Origin: Eulemur rufifrons
Lineage: Eukaryota > Chordata > Mammalia > Primates > Lemuridae
Assembly (NCBI RefSeq): GCF_041146395.1
Contig: NC_091000.1
Span: 17,557,501 to 17,621,500 of the forward strand
Direction: 5' to 3'
Length of the DNA: 64,000 bases
Both the position numbers and the translations under genes were made by a program. This document shows, piece after piece, positions 11,805-22,984 of this stretch (positions are counted from its first letter, which is position 1; each line of letters begins with the position of its first letter). The notes below the pieces were generated by a model. That model was not told the DNA's origin and did not search any database. It saw only the letters and a list, made by a program, of their open reading frames with translations.

Positions 11805-12330
11805 TTCCTAACAGTTGGAATGAAAGAACCAGTTCCATACTTAATTTACAAATAAATGCTTAATGTCTAAAAAAAAATTAGGAAACTAATTAAATATAGA
11901 TAAAATAATGTGGTGTTTAGGCTTTTGTTTTAAATAACCTACTGGGAAGGGGGAATGGGGTACAGATAAAACAATTTTGGACCCAGGTTGATGGCTGGGG
12001 AGAGGTTGGGTATTGGGTAGAGCCAGTTCATTTTGTCATTATCGCTACCTTTGTCATTATCGCTACTTCTGTGTATGTTTAAAATTACCATAATAAATTT
12101 AGAAAGAGAGTTAAATAAGATAATGAATTTTAAATGTTAGCCTCATTCCTAACAACAAGTGTACTTAAAGTGTAAACTGCTCACCTCCCATCACCTCTAG
12201 GTGAATGACATTATCAGCACCGAAGGGATGGCGTTTTGCTTATGCAGAGTAGAAATGGAAATAAATGTTATTGTGTGCCAATGGCTAGGGTGGGTCTCAG
12301 GGCTGTAAATGTGGGTAAGACTTGGTCCCT
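11805..12330. other. Unclassified stretch with a short tandem duplication
   Basis: AT-rich. The text around 11950-12100, ending 'aaaattaccataataaattt', looks like a decayed L1 3' tail, but I cannot assign it firmly. An 18-bp tandem duplication lies at 12032-12067. Confidence 0.4.
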
Positions 12331-12457
12331 TTTTTTTGTAGAAATGGGGTCTCACTATGTTGCCTAGGCTGGTCTCAAACTCCTGGGCTCAGGCAATCCT
12401 CCCGCTTTAGCCCCCCAAATTGCTGGGGTTACAGGCATGAGCCACTGTGCCCAGCTA
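12331..12457 (-). mobile_element. Alu monomer (FLAM-like), antisense
   Basis: Single-arm reverse Alu text: T-tract, 'gtctcactatgttgcctagg', 'tctcaaactcctgggctc', 'tgctggggttacaggcatg' and 'agccactgtgcccagct'. At about 127 bp it is one arm only, so a fossil monomer or a truncated AluJ. Confidence 0.8.
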
Positions 12458-13575
12458 TCTGTCCCCATTCCTGAGGAGCTTTGGTTTGTGGGGATGAGAG
12501 GGAACACTTGGACAGCATGGCAGCCTTAGGGAGGTGACAGGGTGAGGAGACATGTTCTAGTATTCAGGAAGTGTGACAGGGTTGTAGAAAGGACAATATG
12601 TGGCTGTCAAAGCAAACTTTTCAAATTTTCTTTCAAACCAGCCTCATGCTCAGAAAAGAGAGGGAAAAAAGAAATCTCTTTCCCCTTTAAAATTTGTGTT
12701 TTCTTGAGCCATACAGCTTTAATTCTAAGACTTAATTTCCTTGGGTAGCTAAACTGCGGATTAAATAGGAATTTGGGAGCTAACCCCCAAATCTAAATGT
12801 TACCGAAGGGGCTATCTGTGCATGAATTCCATATGAAAACTGAAAGGCCATCCGGCAGGCGCTGAAAACAGGCCAAACATCATAGTAGATGTCACATCCG
12901 GGCAGCACAGCGCACACCTGGAGAAGTGCAAAGACTGGCTTAGCATGCCAGAGGAAGAAATGACCGTACTTTCCAAATGCTAAGTGCTATCCAGATATGT
13001 GATGAACATGCATGTGAGAGTCGATATATCTCTGTGTTAGAAGAAAGAACAGCCTCTTGGAGGGTCAGTGGCGCTCGTTCAGACCCACAGCCTAATGGTG
13101 TTAGGTCCCTTTTCAAGGTGTGTAATCAACCCCACCGAAGAATTTGGGTCTGGAATTCTGTAAGTCTGGTCCTGTGTTTAATTCCATTTCTTTTTGCTTC
13201 TACTCACCACTAGCCATTGACTCAGGTACCCCCTGTGGGGTTAGAGGAGAATGGACTTTTACATCACGATGGAAACAGTGTCTGCACCACATGGGGTACA
13301 TTTTTTGTGGTTAAGTGGTTTTTTAACTACCCCTTCCAAAGATAGACATGCAACAAAAAACAATTTCTGAATTGCATCTGGTTCCGTTTCCAATAAGATT
13401 CTGGATTCTTGATGGAAAATCTGTCACATGGGATCGATGTCCGGTGAACTTGGCAGAAAGATTGACATGAACCAGAGGCTGTTCCCAGGAACCTCACTAG
13501 CCCTACTTCAGGTGGTTTCCATTATGTGGGGTGTGCCACTCCGAGTCCTTGGAAAATGAGGATAGCAATGTCTGT
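12458..13575. other. Repeat-poor non-coding stretch
   Basis: No transposon, RNA gene or convincing exon was seen. The open frames here (68 and 78 codons) have no known domain. Confidence 0.5.
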
Positions 13576-13850
13576 CTTATTGGAGGCTTTTATTAAGTGA
13601 AAGAAGAAACTGAGTCCGAAAGTGGTCTAGGGGTAGAATGGTGTTTGCCAGGGGCTGGGGAGGGGGTGATGGGGAGTTATTGTCCAATGGGTATAGAGTT
13701 TCTTGGGAAGATGAAAAAGTTCTAGTAGCGATAGTTGCACAAAAATGTGAATGTACTGTACTTAATACCTCTGAACTGTACACTTAAATGATTAAGACGG
13801 TAAATTTTATGCTACATATGTTTTACTACAATAAAACATTTTTAAAGTCT
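13576..13850 (+). mobile_element. Old L1 3' UTR end, sense
   Basis: Typical old L1 3' terminus: 'gaatggtgtttgccaggggc', 'gatggggagttattgtccaa', 'gatgaaaaagttctagtag', 'ctgaactgtacacttaaatg' and 'ttttactacaataaaacat'. The minus-strand frame over it (13577-13783) is a shadow. Confidence 0.85.
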
Positions 13851-14460
13851 TAGGACATAATGTACGTAGCAGGTTCAGCACAGTGCCTCACACAAAAAGC
13901 AGCTTTTGTTGCTAATATATAGGGAAACTAATATCATCTTCATTGTTAGTAAGAATACGTATGGCTTGTAAATAACTATCAGATAAACAGCTGATAAAAT
14001 TAGCTAAAAATCTAGACAAAAAGTGTGCGGCTAGACAGTCATGCTACTATTTTGCTGACTTTCTGTTTGATTGGATCATGATCTGAATGGGCTCGGTCTT
14101 GCCTGTAGGTCTCCCCAAACTGTACTCCAACAGCTGGGGTTCTCTTTTTATCCTTCCCTTTCAGCACTGTTGTTGAGTGGTGCTACACTCCAGCAAGCCT
14201 ACTTGACGTTGGCTTCCAGTTGTTGATGAACATCCTGTGGGTGTATAGTGTTTCCTATATGCATGTTGGGACATGAACTTGGTCTTTGTCAGGTCTGTAT
14301 CCTGTCAGTCTAGAGCACTGTGCTGGCTCCTGTTAGGTAGGGATAAGGAGGAAGGAGGAAGAGCAAATGGCACTAGGAGATGCTTTATCTACAATGGGGG
14401 GAACAAATTGACCTGCGGGCTTCCAAGAAGAAATGGATGCTGTGTCGAGGACTGAACAGA
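13851..14460. other. Unclassified stretch
   Basis: No clear feature. The part from about 14340 to 14460 may be associated with the LTR that follows but carries no diagnostic motif. Confidence 0.4.
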
Positions 14461-15039
14461 TGTTAGGTCTATGATAGGGGGTCTCCAAGGACTGACCAAC
14501 CAGAAAGAGGCAGAAAAACCATAAAATGGAGATATGATCAAGCCACAAAAGGGGGTCTTTGGAGCATGCGTACAAGCAAGGTGACAGTGTCCTCAAGTGA
14601 TCTACCCTCATTAGCATAGTTAAAAATTACACCCACCAGCACCATGACAGTTTACAAATGCCATGATAACCCTCCAAAGCTACCCTATAACCTCAGGAAA
14701 GGGCAGAGTTCCCAGTTCTGGGAACTCTCCACCCCTTTCACAGAAAATTCATGAATATTCCACCTCCAGCTTAACATATCATTAGAGATCAGCATAAAGG
14801 ACAGACCCTAACTGTGGGGTGATGCTCTTCCTTATTGGAGCAATCTGCTCTCTACCAACCTTGAGAGTCTATTATACTTTCTATACTCTGTCTTTAAACT
14901 CAGGGTTGTCTTCACTTGGGGAGATAGATCCATTCTCTCTCTGGAACATACTGTTGAGTTGCAATAAAGGCTGCATGTGTGTGAATCACTTTGGGCTTGT
15001 GATTGTTCTGTCATCTCGGCCTGGCTTGTGATTCTGCCA
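14461..15039 (+). mobile_element. LTR of an ERV1-like endogenous retrovirus, probable solo LTR
   Basis: The segment starts TG (14461) and can be ended at CA (15039). It includes 'ccagcaccatgacagtttac' and 'aaatgccatgataaccctcc', words I associate with class I ERV LTRs. A polyadenylation signal AATAAA lies at 14963-14968, near the end as expected for R. No internal gag, pol or env sequence was recognised beside it. Flanking duplications were not found, so the edges are approximate. The 94-codon minus frame inside it is not a gene. Confidence 0.6.
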
Positions 15040-15245
15040 AGCATAGAGCCAAGGAACTAGGAAAAAGACCGGACCTGATGCTCCAAAAAAAAGTTCAATC
15101 ATACCTGAAATGTGCTTCCACAAAGTATATTCATCCATACACTAAGTCCAAGTTTCTGAAAGACACTCTTATGAATGTTAGACAGTGCTTGTAGCTTGAA
15201 TTGCTAAAGCTTTACAGTTGGACTTTTCTCACTGTGCTTTAGATT
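15040..15245. other. Unclassified stretch
   Basis: Short interval between the LTR and the hAT element. Nothing recognisable. Confidence 0.5.
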
Positions 15246-15471
15246 CTAAGGGAATAGCAAACTTACTCTGTAAAGGACCAGATAATAAATACTTTGGGCT
15301 TTGCAGGTCACATACAGTCTCTGTCATATATTCTTCTTCTCTCCTCTAAACAATCCTTTGAAAATGTAAAAGTCATTCGCTGTGGGTGGGGTGGGAAGGG
15401 TGGTGGGAGAAGGGTAGTGTATAAAATTAGGTCAAGGGCAGAGGCTTTTGGGCTGTAATCTGCTACCCCTG
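15246..15471. mobile_element. Non-autonomous hAT-Charlie DNA transposon
   Basis: The left end reads 'agcaaacttactctgtaaagg', then 'accagataataaatactttgg' and 'gctttgcaggtcacatac'. The right end is 'ggctgtaatctgctacccctg'. This is the same family as 59893-60120, but the middle differs and is degraded. The 8-bp duplications are not preserved. I am sure of the hAT-Charlie group, less so of the MER name. Confidence 0.7.
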
Positions 15472-16589
15472 GAGGACATCAGAGTGGGAAATACTAAAAA
15501 AATAAACAGTGATCCTCTTGCATAAGCCTTGGGGCATCAGCATGGAGCCGACTGACTGATTTCCCCCTCCTGACTCATTCTTTTGTTAATGGGGAGTTGA
15601 ATCATCAAGTCACCAACAACCCTCCTTTGTAGCACATGGTTCTGGAGTAAACGCAAGATGACTGTAAATTTCTCTTCTGGACTGAGCAGTAAGTACTTCA
15701 TTAGTGAGTGTCATGAATCCTGTGGTAGCAATTTGTGAAGTCCTTTGAGGTGAAAGGCAAAATCATAAATAGTAATTATAGCCATTGTTTTGATGAAAGG
15801 AGGATTACTGGAGGCACAGAAGCCTCTAAATCTACCTATGAAACCACACTCTAGCTCTTAAGTTCTTGAATGAAGGGGTTAAATTATATTTGAAAAAAGT
15901 ACATGGGATTCTTCTGTGGTCTGAAGTCTAATAAAAGGTTCACTTCTCATATAATATCATTTTAGAAACACCTTCCAAAGCTTTCAGATTCATTTTCATG
16001 GGAAAAAAATTTAATAAAGAAACTTTAAGTTATTAGTGCATTAGTGCATCAGGAATGCAGTAATAGCATCAAGTTATTGGTGCGAAGCCTCAGACTTTGG
16101 TGTTAAAATGAGCCCCATCTACAAGGTGAAATTTTTAAGGAGGTATAAAACACACTTAAGGCTTTTTGAAATAGTTATGAAAGAGAAGAAAAAACTTGAA
16201 TAAACATATTTTTCATATTTTATATGTGTTACTATGGAGAAAAATAATTAGAAAGTTACTGAGTGACTTCATTTAGATCAAAATATTTCTTTTGTGCACT
16301 GCTACATTAGCCAAAAAGCCATAAACTATGCTGACGGAAGGTGCTGATTATTTACTGTCCTTATAAATGTCATCTTTTAAAGTCCCAACGCTCGAAAAAG
16401 GAAAGGGATGATGTATCACCATGTTAAAGGAAACTTATTTAGAACGAAAAGGGCATGGTAAAATTCAAAGTGAATGAGTGGGCGATTGTGTTTTAATTTG
16501 TATATAGGCCTATAAAAAGATTGAGCCAAACAAAGCCTTGGTTTTTAGTATCATTTTTCTTATGATAAAAGTAAAAATTATAAATTATA
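15472..16589. other. Unclassified non-coding stretch
   Basis: AT-rich with a few short internal repeats near 16028-16060. No gene or named transposon was recognised. Confidence 0.5.
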
Positions 16590-16868
16590 AAAAAATATTT
16601 TTAAAAATCATGTGTAATCCCAATACTCAGGAAAAAAGCCATCATTAAAATTTTGTTGTGTCTAGTTATTCATCTGTATTTAATAAAATTACTTGATACA
16701 GTGAATATTGTTTTGTATTTAATATATTAGATCATTTTGGTTGCCATCCATTCATGTAACTTTTATTGAAAGTTATACTTTGGCAAGATCATGTTAATGG
16801 CCGCACAATTTTGATTCCATGAATATACTATAGCTTGCTTAACTAATCCTGTTGGATATATAGGTGTA
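16590..16868 (-). mobile_element. Old L1 3' UTR, antisense
   Basis: It holds 'gttaatggccgcacaatttt', 'ccatgaatatactatagc' and 'cttaactaatcctgttgg', the decayed reversed L1 series 'ggctgcatagtattccat ... ataatttatttaacc'. Much diverged. Confidence 0.5.
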
Positions 16869-16869
16869 T

Positions 16870-17340
16870 TGGTCAGAATGTACTCAGGTGCAGTAACAGA
16901 AACTTAAACAGATTTATCCAAAAAGAGGAATTTGGTGGCTCTTGTAATAGGGAAGGAAGACATGGAATGGGACCTCAGAGTCACTTGGATCTAGGGCTGG
17001 AAGTGTCAGGACTGTCTTTCCATCTCTCTGCCTTAAGTCTGGTTTCTCTTGTTGGGGTCGCTCATTCTCTGTCACTTCAGATGGCTTCTTGAATGGAGAT
17101 GGCCACAGGCAGCTCCAGAGTTGCCAGGCAGTTCCTGGGGGAAGGTTTGGCAATGCCAAAGAAAAGGGAGCTCTTTCTTCCAGCTTCACTTTGGGAAATC
17201 TCTGGAAAAGAAAGTCTCAGAAAGGCTGACCTTTGGGTAGGTGCTCACTCCTGGACTAACTGATAGAGCCAGCAGGGGTTACTCTAATTACCTGGGCCTT
17301 GGACATAGGCCTCCTTGTGGTCAAGGGGGCAGCCAGAGGG
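16870..17340. repeat. Ancient dispersed repeat, family not named
   Basis: The arrangement 'gcagtaacagaaacttaaac', 'gaggaatttggtggctc', 'ccatctctctgcctt' and 'gatggccacaggcagctcc' is that of a widespread old mammalian repeat whose name I cannot recall. Similar text occurs at 54590-54970. The open frames inside (91 codons minus, 63 plus) are therefore probably chance. Confidence 0.4.
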
Positions 17341-17544
17341 GTGGAATATATAAAACATCCAAATGGGGGAAGGCCTAATTTTATTGTTCCTTACAGGGAG
17401 TGGGGGGAGGCTGGTCCCAGAAGATTGGAAAATATGATGCCATGAAGGTAAATATAAGCCTTGTTTGTTATGTATGCTGTTACCAGCTTATGCAATCAAA
17501 TGTTTATACTCATAGCTAAATCTTGAGGAAAAGTTTAAAAATAG
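17341..17544. other. Unclassified stretch
   Basis: Nothing recognisable. Contains 'tatataaaac' at about 17348, too little to call a promoter. Confidence 0.45.
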
Positions 17545-19165
17545 AGGTCAGACTGATGTATATTTATATCAGAGAAAATAGATGTTAATTCAAAAACTGT
17601 TACAAGAGACAAAGATGGGCATTGTTTAATGATAAAAGGGTCAATTCATCAAGAGGACATAACAATTATAAATATATGTGCACCCAACACTGGAGCATCT
17701 AACTGTAAAGCAAATATTAATGAATATAAAGGAAGAAATAGGTAGCAGTGTGATAATAGCAGGGGCTTCAATACCCACATTCAGCAATGGGTTGATCGAC
17801 CAGACAGAAACTAGAAAGGAAATACTGTACTTAAACTGTACTTTAGACCAAACGGACCTAAAAGACATATATAGAACTTTCCTTCCAATTGCAGAAGAAT
17901 ATACATTCTTTTCTAGTGCATATTGAATATTCTCCTGGATAGATCATATATATGGTAGGCCACAAAACAACTGCTAACAAATTCAAGAAAGTTGAATTCA
18001 TATTTAGTATTGTTTCTGATCACAATGGTATGAAACTAGAAATCAATAACAGGAAGAATCTTGAAGAATTAACAAATATTTGGACATTTAACAGCACGCT
18101 GCTGAACAACCAATGGGTTAAAGAAGATATCAAAGTGAAATTAAAAAAATATCTTGAGACAAATGACAATGGAAACACAACATTCCAAAACTCATAGGAT
18201 GCAGCAAAAGCAGTTCGAAGAGAGAATTTGATAGCAATAAATGCCTATATTAAAAAAGAAGAAAGAAACCAAATAAATAGTCTAACATGCCTCAAGGAGC
18301 AAGAAAAGAACACACTAAACCCAAAGTTAGCAGAAGGAAGGGGATAATAAGGATCAGAACAGAAATAAATCAAAGAACAGAAACCACAGGGGAAAAAATC
18401 AATAAAACCAAGAGTTGATTCTTTGAAAAAGTAAACAAAACTGACAGACTCCTAGTTAGACTAGGAAAAAAAGAGAGAAGACTCAAATAAAAAGGATCAT
18501 AAGAGACTGTTATGAACAATTATATGCCAATGAATTGGATAACCTAGAGGAAAGGGATAAATTTCCAGAAAAGTATAACCTATCAAGATTGAATCAAAAA
18601 GAAGTAGAAAGCTTAAACAAACCAATAACAAATAAAAAGATTACGGAAGTAATTAAAAACCTTCCAGCAATGAAAAGCACAGGACCAGATGGCTTCACGG
18701 CTGAATTCCACTAAACATCTAAAAAAGAATTATTACCAATACTTCTTAAACTTTTCCAAAGAATAGAGCTAGAGGAATACTTCCAAACACATTTTATGAG
18801 GGTAGTATCACCTTGATACCTAAACTAGTCAAAGACAGCACAAGAAAGGAAAACTATAGGCCAATATGTATGATGAACATTGACACACAAATCCTCAAAA
18901 AAGTGTTATCAAACCTCATTCACCAATGCATCAACAAGATTATACATAATGACCAAGTGGGATTTTATCTGTGACATGCGAATCAATCAATATGATACAT
19001 CACATTAACAGAATGAAAGACAAAAACCACAAGAACATCACATTTGATGCGGAAAAAGCATTTGACAAAATTCAGCATCCTTTCTTGATAAAAAACCATA
19101 ACAGTTTAAGTATATATTAATAATGATAAAAGCCATGTATGAAAAGCTATGGGCGTAGTTCAGAG
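17545..19165 (+). mobile_element. L1 ORF2 fragment (endonuclease end to reverse-transcriptase motif A)
   Basis: Sense L1 covering the later part of the endonuclease domain and the start of the reverse transcriptase. Landmarks in order: 'NGLIDQTETRKEILYLNCTL' near 17790, a stretch on 'DHNGMKLEINNRKNLEELT' near 18020, 'STGPDGFTAEF' near 18680, 'ENYRPI' near 18850, and the motif A-like '[14 protein letters not shown]' near 19050. The sequence stops before the catalytic YADD box. Stops and shifts interrupt it (for example the frames at 17678-17926 and 17952-18197), so nothing can be made from it. A MER1 element begins right after it at 19175. Confidence 0.9.
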
Positions 19166-19174
19166 AACTATGGC

Positions 19175-19615
19175 CAGCGGTCCCCAACCTTTTTGGCACC
19201 AAGGACTGGTTTCGTAGAAGACAATTTCTCCACAGACTGGGGGTGAAGGATATGGTTTTGGGATGATTCAGGCACATTACATTTATTGTGCAGTCAAACC
19301 TCTCTGCTACTGATAATCTGTATTTGCTCCACCTCAGATCATCAGGCATTAGATTCTTATAAGGAGCACGAAACCTAGATCCCTCGCATGCGCAGTTTAC
19401 TATAGGGTTCGTGCTCCTATGAGAATCTAATGACACCTCTGATCTGACAGGAGGCGGAGCTTATGTGGTGATGCCAGTGGTGGGGAGCGACTGTAAATAC
19501 AGATGAAGCTGCTTCGCTCCCTCACCCACTGCTCACCTCCTGCCGTGCGGCCCAGTTCCTAACAGGCCACAAACCAGTACTGGTCTGCGGTCCGGGCACT
19601 GGGGTCTGCAGGCCA
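19175..19615 (-). mobile_element. MER1-type hAT-Charlie DNA transposon, copy 1
   Basis: Starts 'cagcggtccccaaccttttt' with 'ggcaccaaggactggtttcg', passes 'cattagattcttataagg' and its near inverse 'gagaatctaatgacacc', and ends near 'actggggtctgcag'. The internal palindromic part and ends match MER1A/B as I remember it. Copies 2 and 3 are at 40685-41151 and 60415-60871. The 132-codon minus frame at 19038-19436 lies in this repeat and the L1 beside it. The 8-bp duplications are not evident here. Confidence 0.85.
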
Positions 19616-19661
19616 TAACAACACGGTAGAGTGGCAATACAGTATAAAAACTGAAGAACTG

Positions 19662-19688
19662 TAGCTCCCCAGCTATTCTGGGGAGCTA
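19662..19688. repeat. Short perfect hairpin
   Basis: Arms 'tagctccccag' and 'ctggggagcta' pair without mismatch over 11 bp around a 5-base loop. No known RNA or protein site was recognised. Confidence 0.8.
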
Positions 19689-20599
19689 TTCTTCTTTAAA
19701 ATGGATAGTATTCTAGCCCCTGAGTGCTTTGACTGTATCTGCTTTTCCTTTTATTTACTTAATAAATTGGTTTCAATTTCACCAACTCCTATTTCCTGAA
19801 TTAAGAACTTCCTGCATTAAGAAGTTCATTATCTGAATTACAACTTGCTGTAATCATTCCATATACAAGCCAGCAAAACTTTAAGTTGCCCTTTAAGATT
19901 CCTTTCATCTGTTCTTTTAATAGAATCAGGTTTCTGTGTTGATTAAATGTTCTGTGCACTGTTGCTCCCTCATCTTCTCCATATCACTAAGGGAAACATT
20001 TTTTAAGATAGTGCAAAAGTCTAAGAGGACATTGGGTGGGTTTGTGAGGTCCGGAAGAGCTGCACCTTAGGGGAAAAGCTTCCTGCGAGGAAGCAGGCCC
20101 TCCTTCCTCCTCCTCAACTTCCCAAAGAGCAACAGGAACCAGATTCTCACTTCTGCTTCTTGCCACTAAACCTCACTTAGCTAACTCTTCAAGCGGTAAC
20201 CATTCAAAAAATTTGTCTTCGCTCTCCGACTTTCTGCCTAAAAGCAGGGCATACATTTCCCTTTTGTAAAGGAAATTTACATTTGTCAATGAAATTTCTA
20301 TTTGGAAATTCATCCCTCCCCCAACACCTCTGGAGACAACTCTTATCACCTAAGTCACCTTGAGACTGTATAACAAACCTTACTAAAAACTGTATTTACC
20401 GTACGTTTCATAGTTACCGTCCCACAACTTACCCCCACCACAGAAGCACGCCCCCGCGTCTAACCACCTCTTCGGAGTTGGTAGTTTCAGGTAATATCCC
20501 AGATATAGAACAAAACATCAAAATCCAATTCATTTGCAGTGTCTGAATTATCTAATTCGACCATTTGCTTGTGAAAATTAATGTAAGAAAGTGTAAATA
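19689..20599. other. Unclassified stretch, possibly including LTR remnants
   Basis: The pyrimidine-rich text at 20080-20480 has the look of an old LTR, but I could not find TG/CA ends, duplications or a known family word. No coding frame. Confidence 0.35.
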
Positions 20600-20862
20600 T
20601 AATTAGAAGGAATAAGCTCTAGCACTTGGTAGCACGATAGGGCAACTATAACAAAAATTTATTGTATATTTCAAAATAACTAAAAAAGTGGAACTGCAAT
20701 GTTTCTAACACAAAGAAATGATAAATACCTGAGGTGATGAATTTCCCAATTACTCTGATTTGATCGTTACACCTTGTATGCTTGTATCAAAATATCACAC
20801 ATACCCCATAAATACATACAACTATTATGTATCCATAATTAAAAATAAAAAATAAAATTAAC
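20600..20862 (+). mobile_element. L1MA-like 3' UTR end, sense
   Basis: Clear L1 3' end: 'tattgtatatttcaaaataac', 'cacaaagaaatgataaatac', 'ctgatttgatcgttacacc', 'tatcaaaatatcacacatac' and 'ccccataaatacatacaac', ending in A-rich sequence at 20845-20862. Only the 3' UTR is present. Confidence 0.85.
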
Positions 20863-20994
20863 CTAACAGGTTTCAGATTTCCACTTAGAATAGTGTGGAC
20901 ATAAGTGGTATCAAGATTGATCAAGTGAAACAATTTTATCTCTTCACAAATCATTTACTGAGTATATACTGCACACAGCACACTATAAGCTACG

Positions 20995-21170
20995 TGTACA
21001 GGAGGGAAAACGTTTTCTCCACCTTCTAGGTTCAGTGACTCGAGCCTGTGAATTAAACCTACAAATGACAGAGTAAGTAACAGGAGAAATGGTTTATTTT
21101 ATATGTACAAGGAGGGGTGCGGGGCGGGGGTCACAGAAAAGAAGTGAAAACCCCATTGGCAATTTGGGAA
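20995..21170 (-). mobile_element. ERV1-like LTR, R/U5 end, antisense
   Basis: Reading the minus strand, the AATAAA signal (plus-strand TTTATT at 21093-21098) is followed by text like 'ctcctgttacttactctgtc', 'tttaattcacaggc' and 'gaacctagaagg'. The same layout is seen in the LTR at 63150-63690, so both belong to related ERV1 LTRs. The U3 part further right could not be followed. Confidence 0.5.
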
Positions 21171-22541
21171 AGCAGCATATTGGCTTTGCTTCCAAATCAT
21201 GAGGAGATGGAGAATTACAGTAACACCATCATCAGTGAGTAATGAAGTGTGGTTGGTTTTAGAGATGTTGATGCTAATATTGGTGCTTGGGAGAGATGTT
21301 AGGCTTCAAAGAGGTGATTTCCAAAAGTCAGAAAAAAAGTAAGATTAAAACTTTAGATAAGGTTTTGGTGGCAGGTGGGACCGTTGATGAGGAGCAGAGC
21401 TGGGAGGGACTTGAAGCCTGACAGAACGTGGTGGCCTGAGATAGCATGAGCAGGGCAGCCCACGGTGACACACCTGAGGCTCTGTGCCTGGAAAGATGGA
21501 AGAGGTGGTGGAATTCAGCAAAGCCACGGCGTTTGGATTTCGGTGGCTGGAAGGAACATGGTTTCAATCAGAATCAAGGGGTGAGCCTGGAATTCAAGCA
21601 CAAAGAGTTTTCTTTCCCTGCCTGTGCCCCCTGCCCCTTGGAGCCATGAGAGCTGAGAGAACGGTTAGTCCTTGGGAGTAGATTGAAGGTGAACTAGGAA
21701 TGGCAATCGGACAGGCTCATTAACATGCTGGTCTGCGTCTATCTGTCTCGGCCAAGCTCAAAAAGCCCAGGCGCCTGGAGATTACCAGTTTGCATCCTTT
21801 GATATGACCACAATGTTCAGAGTTGATTCTAAGCAGTTACTGTATGTGCTACGTTTTAGAGGAAACAAGACATAGATACCTATTCCTATAGGTAAATACC
21901 CTATAGGAATGAAAATACGTAAGGAGCAAGGACTCTGGAGGAGAAACCCCAATTCTTCAGGTGACAGTGGCATAAAGTTACCTAAAAGTAGGTTTTCAGA
22001 AGATCAGGCCTTCTTCCTCACAGAGGCTTTACGGACCATAATATGGGTTTTGTTGTTTAGATAACTGTCAATTCTGGGGAAAAGAGCTGAATTTGTCTTG
22101 TTGTCCAAGGGGGACTGAATATTGGAACACAGTCTCCTTGAAGATTGCTTGAACAGGACTTATATACGTTTCTAAGTGAGGACAGAGGGTTTTGATTAGT
22201 TCTAAGAGAAAAGAGAAAACTTTTTATTAGCTCTAACAGAAGTGGGAAACAATGTTGATTGGCTCTTGGGCCAGAGCTGTTCTGCTTTAACCTACTGAGC
22301 TTAAAGCTGTTTCATTTTGGTCTTGTAATCCCTGATAGGATTCCAGAACAGCAGTGTTCTCAAGGCCCATGATCTCAAAGAACAAGGTTACTTAGTCCTA
22401 CGTCCCTGACGCTCACTGTAGAAGGAGTTTTACCATTTTGAGCATATGCAGTCAGTCAAGCCAAGAAGTAATTTAAACTATGTGGCTTAACCATGCTTAT
22501 TGATGAAATTAACTGAAAATATTTGAATCTCTCATTCATTT
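21171..22541. other. Unclassified stretch with one hairpin
   Basis: May contain the U3 or internal part of the LTR to its left, but nothing could be matched. A perfect hairpin lies at 21882-21910. The frames at 21328-21681 overlap on both strands with no domain and are not called. Confidence 0.4.
21882..21910. repeat. Perfect hairpin
   Basis: Arms 'attcctatagg' and 'cctataggaat' pair perfectly over 11 bp around a 7-base loop. Function unknown. Confidence 0.8.
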
Positions 22542-22984
22542 TGTGTTACTAAACTTTCGACAGATTCCTGAACCTTTTGCTAGGCCTATCTGTGCACTTC
22601 CTTATACAATCCAGTTTTAGCAAGAGCCCTGCTATCCTTCATCCTCCACACCTGATTATCCTGAATACCTAAGTGGATTCTTCATCTGCCACCATCCTCC
22701 AGGTGATGTCTGATCACCCTGGCCCGTCTTCAGCAAAATCCTGTTAGGTCAGTTTGGTCAGAATCTCACCTTACCCCGATGTTTCCTCTTACTAATTTCT
22801 CATCCACCAACCCCCACTCTGCTCCTTGGCTAGGAATTCCCACTTGCCCCTGCTATATTAAGGATTGAGCCCAATTCTACACTGAGGTTTCTTTTCTCCT
22901 ATTGCAATAGTCTTGAATAAAATCTGTTTTCACCACTTTGCTTTCTAGCTCTGGTCTTCTTTGACAATCTGCATTCCTTAGTCA
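22542..22984 (+). mobile_element. LTR-like segment (ERV1 group suspected)
   Basis: Starts TG, has a pyrimidine-rich U3, a TATA-like 'ctatatta' at 22853-22860 and AATAAA at 22916-22921 followed by a T/C-rich U5-like stretch. This order and spacing are typical of class I ERV LTRs of the MER34 sort. Ends and duplications are not certain. Confidence 0.5.

Noticed and set aside
19038..19436. 132-codon minus-strand open frame
   Set aside because: Made of MER1 transposon and the end of the L1 fragment. Similar frames occur in the MER1 copy at 60424-60796, so it is repeat-derived.
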